NCBI RefSeq assembly: GCF_000296215.2
Contig: NZ_CP013949.1
Coordinates: forward strand, 7,495,501-7,559,500
Length of the DNA: 64,000 bases
Reading direction: 5' to 3'
Source: Bradyrhizobium sp. CCGE-LA001
GTDB lineage: Bacteria > Pseudomonadota > Alphaproteobacteria > Rhizobiales > Xanthobacteraceae
Part shown: in pieces, positions 60,933-64,000 of the stretch
Layout of the letters: every line of letters starts with the position of its first letter
How positions within the stretch are numbered: the stretch's first letter is position 1
The notes under the pieces: model-generated
Seen by the model: only the letters and a program-made list of their open reading frames with translations
Database searches by the model: none
What the model was told of the DNA's origin: nothing
Program-made: the position numbers and the translations under genes

Positions 60933-61946
60933 TCAGCTCTTGATTTCGGCAGCCCAGGTCTTCTCGACCTGCTGGACGACGCTGTCCGGCATCGGGATGT
61001 AGTCGAGGTCCTCGGCCATCTTGCCGCCGTTCTTGAAGGCCCAGCGGAAGAACTTGATGGCCTCCTGCGAGGCAGCCTTGTCGGTGGCGGACTTGTGCAT
61101 GAGGATGAAGGTCGCCGCCGTGATCGGCCAGGACTTGTCGCCGGGCTGGTCGGTCAGGATGACGTAGTAGCCGGGGGCCTTGGACCAGTCGGCGTTGGAG
61201 GCGGCCGCCTGGAAGGCTTCGACGGTCGGCTGCACCGGCTTGCCGGCCTTGTTGACGAGACCGGCGTAGGTCAGCTTGTTCTGCTTGGCATAGGCGTACT
61301 CGACATAGCCGATCGAGTTCTTGGTCTGGCTGATGTTACCCGACACGCCTTCGTTGCCCTTGGCGCCGACGCCGACCGGCCACTCGACAGCTGTGCCCTC
61401 GCCGACCTTGCTCTTCCAGTCCGCGCTGGCCTTGGACAGGTAGTTGGTGAAGTTGAAGGTGGTGCCCGAACCGTCCGAGCGGCGAACCACGGTGATGGCG
61501 TCCGACGGCAGCTTCACGTTCGGATTGAGCTTCTTGATGGCGGCGTCGTCCCACTTGGTGATCTTGCCGAGATAGATGCTGGCCAGCGTCTCGCCGTCGA
61601 ACACCAGCTCGCCCGGCTTCACGCCCTCGAGATTGACGACGGGAACGATGGCGCCCATTACCATCGGCCACTGCACGAGACCGTCCTTCTCGAGCTGCTC
61701 GGCCTTGAGCGGCGCGTCGCTGGCGCCGAAGGTCACGGTCTTGGCCTGGATCTGCTTGATGCCGCCACCCGAGCCGATGGACTGGTAGTTCAGACCATTG
61801 CCGGTCTCTTTCTTGTAGGCGTCAGCCCACTTCGAATAGATCGGGAACGGGAACGTCGCGCCGGCACCGGTGATGTCGGCAGCAAAGGCTGCCGTCGCCG
61901 ATGCGGCGACCAAGCCAGCAGCGACGATAGTTTTGAGGAAATTCAT
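60933..61946 (-). CDS. pstS: Phosphate-binding protein PstS
   Basis: A 337-residue periplasmic phosphate-binding protein with a signal peptide (residues 1-22, ending AFA). Mature start ADITGAGATFPFPIYSKWAD is the family hallmark, then SIGSGGGIKQIQAKTVTFGASDAPL and TVVRRSDGSGTTFNF for phosphate contacts. The ATG at 61946 has GGAGACC upstream. A Pho box lies about 100 bases upstream. Confidence 0.96.
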   Translation of the reverse strand: MNFLKTIVAAGLVAASATAAFAADITGAGATFPFPIYSKWADAYKKETGNGLNYQSIGSGGGIKQIQAKTVTFGASDAPLKAEQLEKDGLVQWPMVMGAIVPVVNLEGVKPGELVFDGETLASIYLGKITKWDDAAIKKLNPNVKLPSDAITVVRRSDGSGTTFNFTNYLSKASADWKSKVGEGTAVEWPVGVGAKGNEGVSGNISQTKNSIGYVEYAYAKQNKLTYAGLVNKAGKPVQPTVEAFQAAASNADWSKAPGYYVILTDQPGDKSWPITAATFILMHKSATDKAASQEAIKFFRWAFKNGGKMAEDLDYIPMPDSVVQQVEKTWAAEIKS

Positions 61947-62046
61947 GCTGGTCTCCATACAGGGGAGCGAAGCGCCATCCGCGCCCGATCGCGCTCCCCA
62001 CGCCCGCCCCTTTAGGAGCGGTCGGCTGTGCTTTTACGAAGGTTTC

Positions 62047-62064
62047 GTGACAGCTGGATGACAC
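62047..62064 (-). promoter_or_regulatory. Pho box upstream of pstS
   Basis: Read on the minus strand, GTGTCAT-CCAG-CTGTCAC: two TGTCA-type half sites 11 bases apart, the spacing known for PhoB sites. It lies between the phoR stop and the pstS start, about 100 bases before the pstS ATG. Confidence 0.85.
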
Positions 62065-62091
62065 CCTCAAGCAACTGGAATCGCTTGATTT

Positions 62092-63390
62092 TCAGGTCAC
62101 GGCCTGCGACTTGGCCTGGGGAAAACAGGCGGTGAAAGTGGCACCCTGGCGGGGCACGCTTTCGATCAGGAGGCGGCCGCGATGACGGTTAAGAATATGT
62201 TTCACCAGCGATAATCCGAGGCCGGTTCCACCTTGCGAGCGGCTGTCGCCGACATCGACCCGATAGAAGCGCTCGGTCAGCCGCGGCAGATGCTCGGGCG
62301 CGATGCCGGGGCCGAAATCGCGGACCATGACCCGGATTTCCTGAGTTCCATCAGTGGCCGATGTCGAGGTCAGCGACACGATGACGCGTCCGCCCGAGGC
62401 GCCGTATTTGAGCGCGTTCTCGATCAGGTTCTCGAACAGGCGGAGCAATTCCTCACGGTCGCCTGCGATCATCACCGGGGCGTCCGGCAGATGGGTTTCG
62501 ACCTCGACCTGGCGTTCCCGCGCCAGCGGCTCGAGCCCGTCGGCGACCTGGCGGATGATCGGCAGCAGGTCGACCAGGGTGTCGGGACGGACATGGGCCG
62601 AGAGCTCGACACGCGACAGCGAGAGCAGGTCGTCGATCAGGCGAGCCATGCGGGTGGCCTGGTTGTGCATGATGCCCAGGAAGCGCTCGCGCGCCTTCGG
62701 ATCGTCCTTGGCCTGGCCCTGGAGGGTGTCGATGAAACCGGACAAGGCAGCGAGCGGAGTGCGCAGCTCGTGGCTGGCATTGGCGACGAAATCGGCCCGC
62801 ATCTCTTCGACGCGCCGCAGCGGCGTCTGGTCGTGGAAGGTCATCAGCATGCATTTGTCGGCGCCGCCGAAGCTGGTCGGCACCGGCACCGGCGTGATCA
62901 TGAGCTCCAGCCAGCGATCGACCGGGACATGGTCGAGATAGGTCGCGCGCCGCGGCTCGGTGGTCGCGATCGCCTCGCGCAAGGCCGTGATGATCTCCGG
63001 CGAGCGCAGCGCAAATTGGGCGAGCTCGTTCCTGCGCAGCGCCGGCGCGAGCTGGGCGGCGGCGGCATTGAGATGGATGACGCGGCCGGCGCGGTCAAGC
63101 AGCACTGCGGGATCCGGCATGCCGGCGACGACGGCAGCCACCGCCGCACTCTCGACCGGGTTGATGCGCCTGACGTCGTCGCGCGATGCGGCGGGATCGT
63201 GCAGACGCCAGGGGATCAGCGCCGCCGCGGCGATGCAGAGGAACACGAGGGCGGCGTGCAGCGCCGACAACTCGCCCAGCGAGACCACCACCGACAGCGC
63301 CAGCGCCGCGGCGATCAGGATGATGGTGGAGTGCCGCAACCGATCGGACCAGGGCTGGGCGTTGGGAGAAGATGGGGCGTCGATCGCCAT
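62092..63390 (-). CDS. phoR: Phosphate regulon sensor kinase PhoR
   Basis: A 432-residue sensor kinase: two hydrophobic segments at about residues 22-37 and 45-60, a PAS-type region (VLLDRAGRVIHLNAAAA), the HisKA box with phospho-His207 in NASHELRTPLAAL, and the ATP-binding boxes ENLIENALKYG, DFGPGIAPEHL and GGTGLGLSLVKHI. It acts with PhoB; PhoR lies first in the block, upstream of pstS. Confidence 0.95.
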   Translation of the reverse strand: MAIDAPSSPNAQPWSDRLRHSTIILIAAALALSVVVSLGELSALHAALVFLCIAAAALIPWRLHDPAASRDDVRRINPVESAAVAAVVAGMPDPAVLLDRAGRVIHLNAAAAQLAPALRRNELAQFALRSPEIITALREAIATTEPRRATYLDHVPVDRWLELMITPVPVPTSFGGADKCMLMTFHDQTPLRRVEEMRADFVANASHELRTPLAALSGFIDTLQGQAKDDPKARERFLGIMHNQATRMARLIDDLLSLSRVELSAHVRPDTLVDLLPIIRQVADGLEPLARERQVEVETHLPDAPVMIAGDREELLRLFENLIENALKYGASGGRVIVSLTSTSATDGTQEIRVMVRDFGPGIAPEHLPRLTERFYRVDVGDSRSQGGTGLGLSLVKHILNRHRGRLLIESVPRQGATFTACFPQAKSQAVT

Positions 63391-63423
63391 CGGGGAGGGC
63401 TTCTCCTTCAGGGCTTGCGCCGG

Positions 63424-64000
63424 TCAGGCGCCGCCGTCGCTGCGCTCTCTCACATAGGCGGCCTCACGCGCCGGACCGGGATCGAGCTTGAGCGCCGCCT
63501 GCTGCAAGCGCTTCGAACGTGCGCCGATCATAACTTCGCGAAACGTCAGCAAGATTACAGATATGACGAAGGGGGCCAGATAATAGAGGACGCGGAACAG
63601 CAGCATCCCGCCCAGGAGCTCCTCCCGGTCCATCTGCCAGAGGCCGACCAGCATGGCGGCGTCGAACACGCCAAGGCCTCCGGGCGAATGGCTGGCGAAA
63701 CCGAGCAGCGTCGCCGAGACGAAGATCACCGCGACCACGACGAAGCCGACATTGGGCTCGTCCGGGACCAGCACGTACATGGCGAGCGCGCAGAAGCCGA
63801 GATCGACGATGCCGATGGCGATCTGGAGCAGCGTCAGCGGGCCGCCCGGCAGCACCACGGTCCAGGGCCCGCGGCCGACCACGCGCGGCTGGGTCCAGAC
63901 CCAGACCACGTAGGCGATCAGCGCCACGATGATCATCAGCGCCAGCGTCCGGTTCAGCCAGGCCGGCAGCTGGTCAATCGAGGCGGCGGCCTCCGGATGG
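63424..64000 (-). CDS. UPF0104/lysylphosphatidylglycerol synthase TM-type membrane protein (5' partial)
   Basis: The C-terminal part of a polytopic membrane protein; the reading frame stays open to the end of the window, so the start is beyond it. Six or so hydrophobic segments are visible and the motif LLGFASHSPGGLGVFDAAML (with the conserved S-P-G-G-x-G) is the UPF0104/YbhN and LPG-synthase TM pattern. The C-terminal tail is charged and soluble. Function in lipid flipping or modification is suggested by the family only. It ends about 34 bases before phoR on the same strand. Confidence 0.85.
   Translation of the reverse strand, partial: HPEAAASIDQLPAWLNRTLALMIIVALIAYVVWVWTQPRVVGRGPWTVVLPGGPLTLLQIAIGIVDLGFCALAMYVLVPDEPNVGFVVVAVIFVSATLLGFASHSPGGLGVFDAAMLVGLWQMDREELLGGMLLFRVLYYLAPFVISVILLTFREVMIGARSKRLQQAALKLDPGPAREAAYVRERSDGGA

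Overview
The window looks like ordinary core chromosome from a GC-rich alphaproteobacterium, most likely Bradyrhizobium or a close relative. This is inferred from very high GC content, a GcrA cell-cycle regulator, a class I lysyl-tRNA synthetase, a SAM-II riboswitch ahead of metZ, the TauE/TIGR02186 gene pair, an OpgC-type glucan acyltransferase, and many palindromic intergenic repeats of the kind common in Bradyrhizobium. I see no prophage, insertion sequence, CRISPR array or rRNA. One tRNA (Gly, anticodon CCC) is present.

Layout. 1-1632: end of a membrane-anchored Sel1-repeat (PodJ-like) protein. 1.9-3.6 kb: TauE/SafE exporter and its TIGR02186 partner. 3.6-6.3 kb: EamA exporter and metallo-hydrolase operon, divergent from a LysR gene. 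6.5-15.1 kb: the ligase-associated DNA repair set (PdeM, Lhr-type helicase, exonuclease, ATP-dependent ligase), split into two divergent arms with a branched-chain-type binding protein and a methyltransferase between them. 15.4-20.2 kb: DUF6460, RNase Z-like hydrolase, MATE pump, pyrD with DUF952, and an S24-type regulator that seems to lack its catalytic dyad. 20.3-25 kb: class I LysRS, amino-acid binding protein, SCO protein, and a small secreted ClpP-fold-like protein. 25-28.7 kb: FAD dehydrogenase, PHB-depolymerase-like esterase, RidA, NTF2-like protein.

28.8-37.6 kb is a pentose locus on the minus strand: LacI regulator, xylB, xylA, a sugar ABC transporter (ATPase, permease, binding protein), then an aldo/keto reductase and a lactonase-like amidohydrolase. 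37.7-46.7 kb holds assorted single genes: DUF1003, XRE-cupin plus GNAT, tRNA-Gly, Ogt, AraC, VOC, SRPBCC, MATE, a 350-residue unknown, a PAS protein and a double-domain dCTP deaminase. 46.8-48.2 kb: SAM-II riboswitch and metZ. 48.2-51.3 kb: opgC with two SGNH proteins, one of which looks catalytically degenerate. 51.4-56.4 kb: apaG, hslO, argF, argD, gcrA. 56.6-63.4 kb: the complete phosphate regulon block phoR-pstS-pstC-pstA-pstB-phoU-phoB with a Pho box in front of pstS. The window ends inside a UPF0104-type membrane protein gene.

About 18 intergenic repeats in roughly ten families sit at operon ends and some operon starts; several inflate apparent open reading frames, so starts were chosen inside them. 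The items I would look at first are the opgC/SGNH operon, the inactive S24 regulator, the hybrid pentose operon with a repeat-expanded LacI protein, the SAM-II leader with competing hairpins, and the ClpP-like secreted protein.
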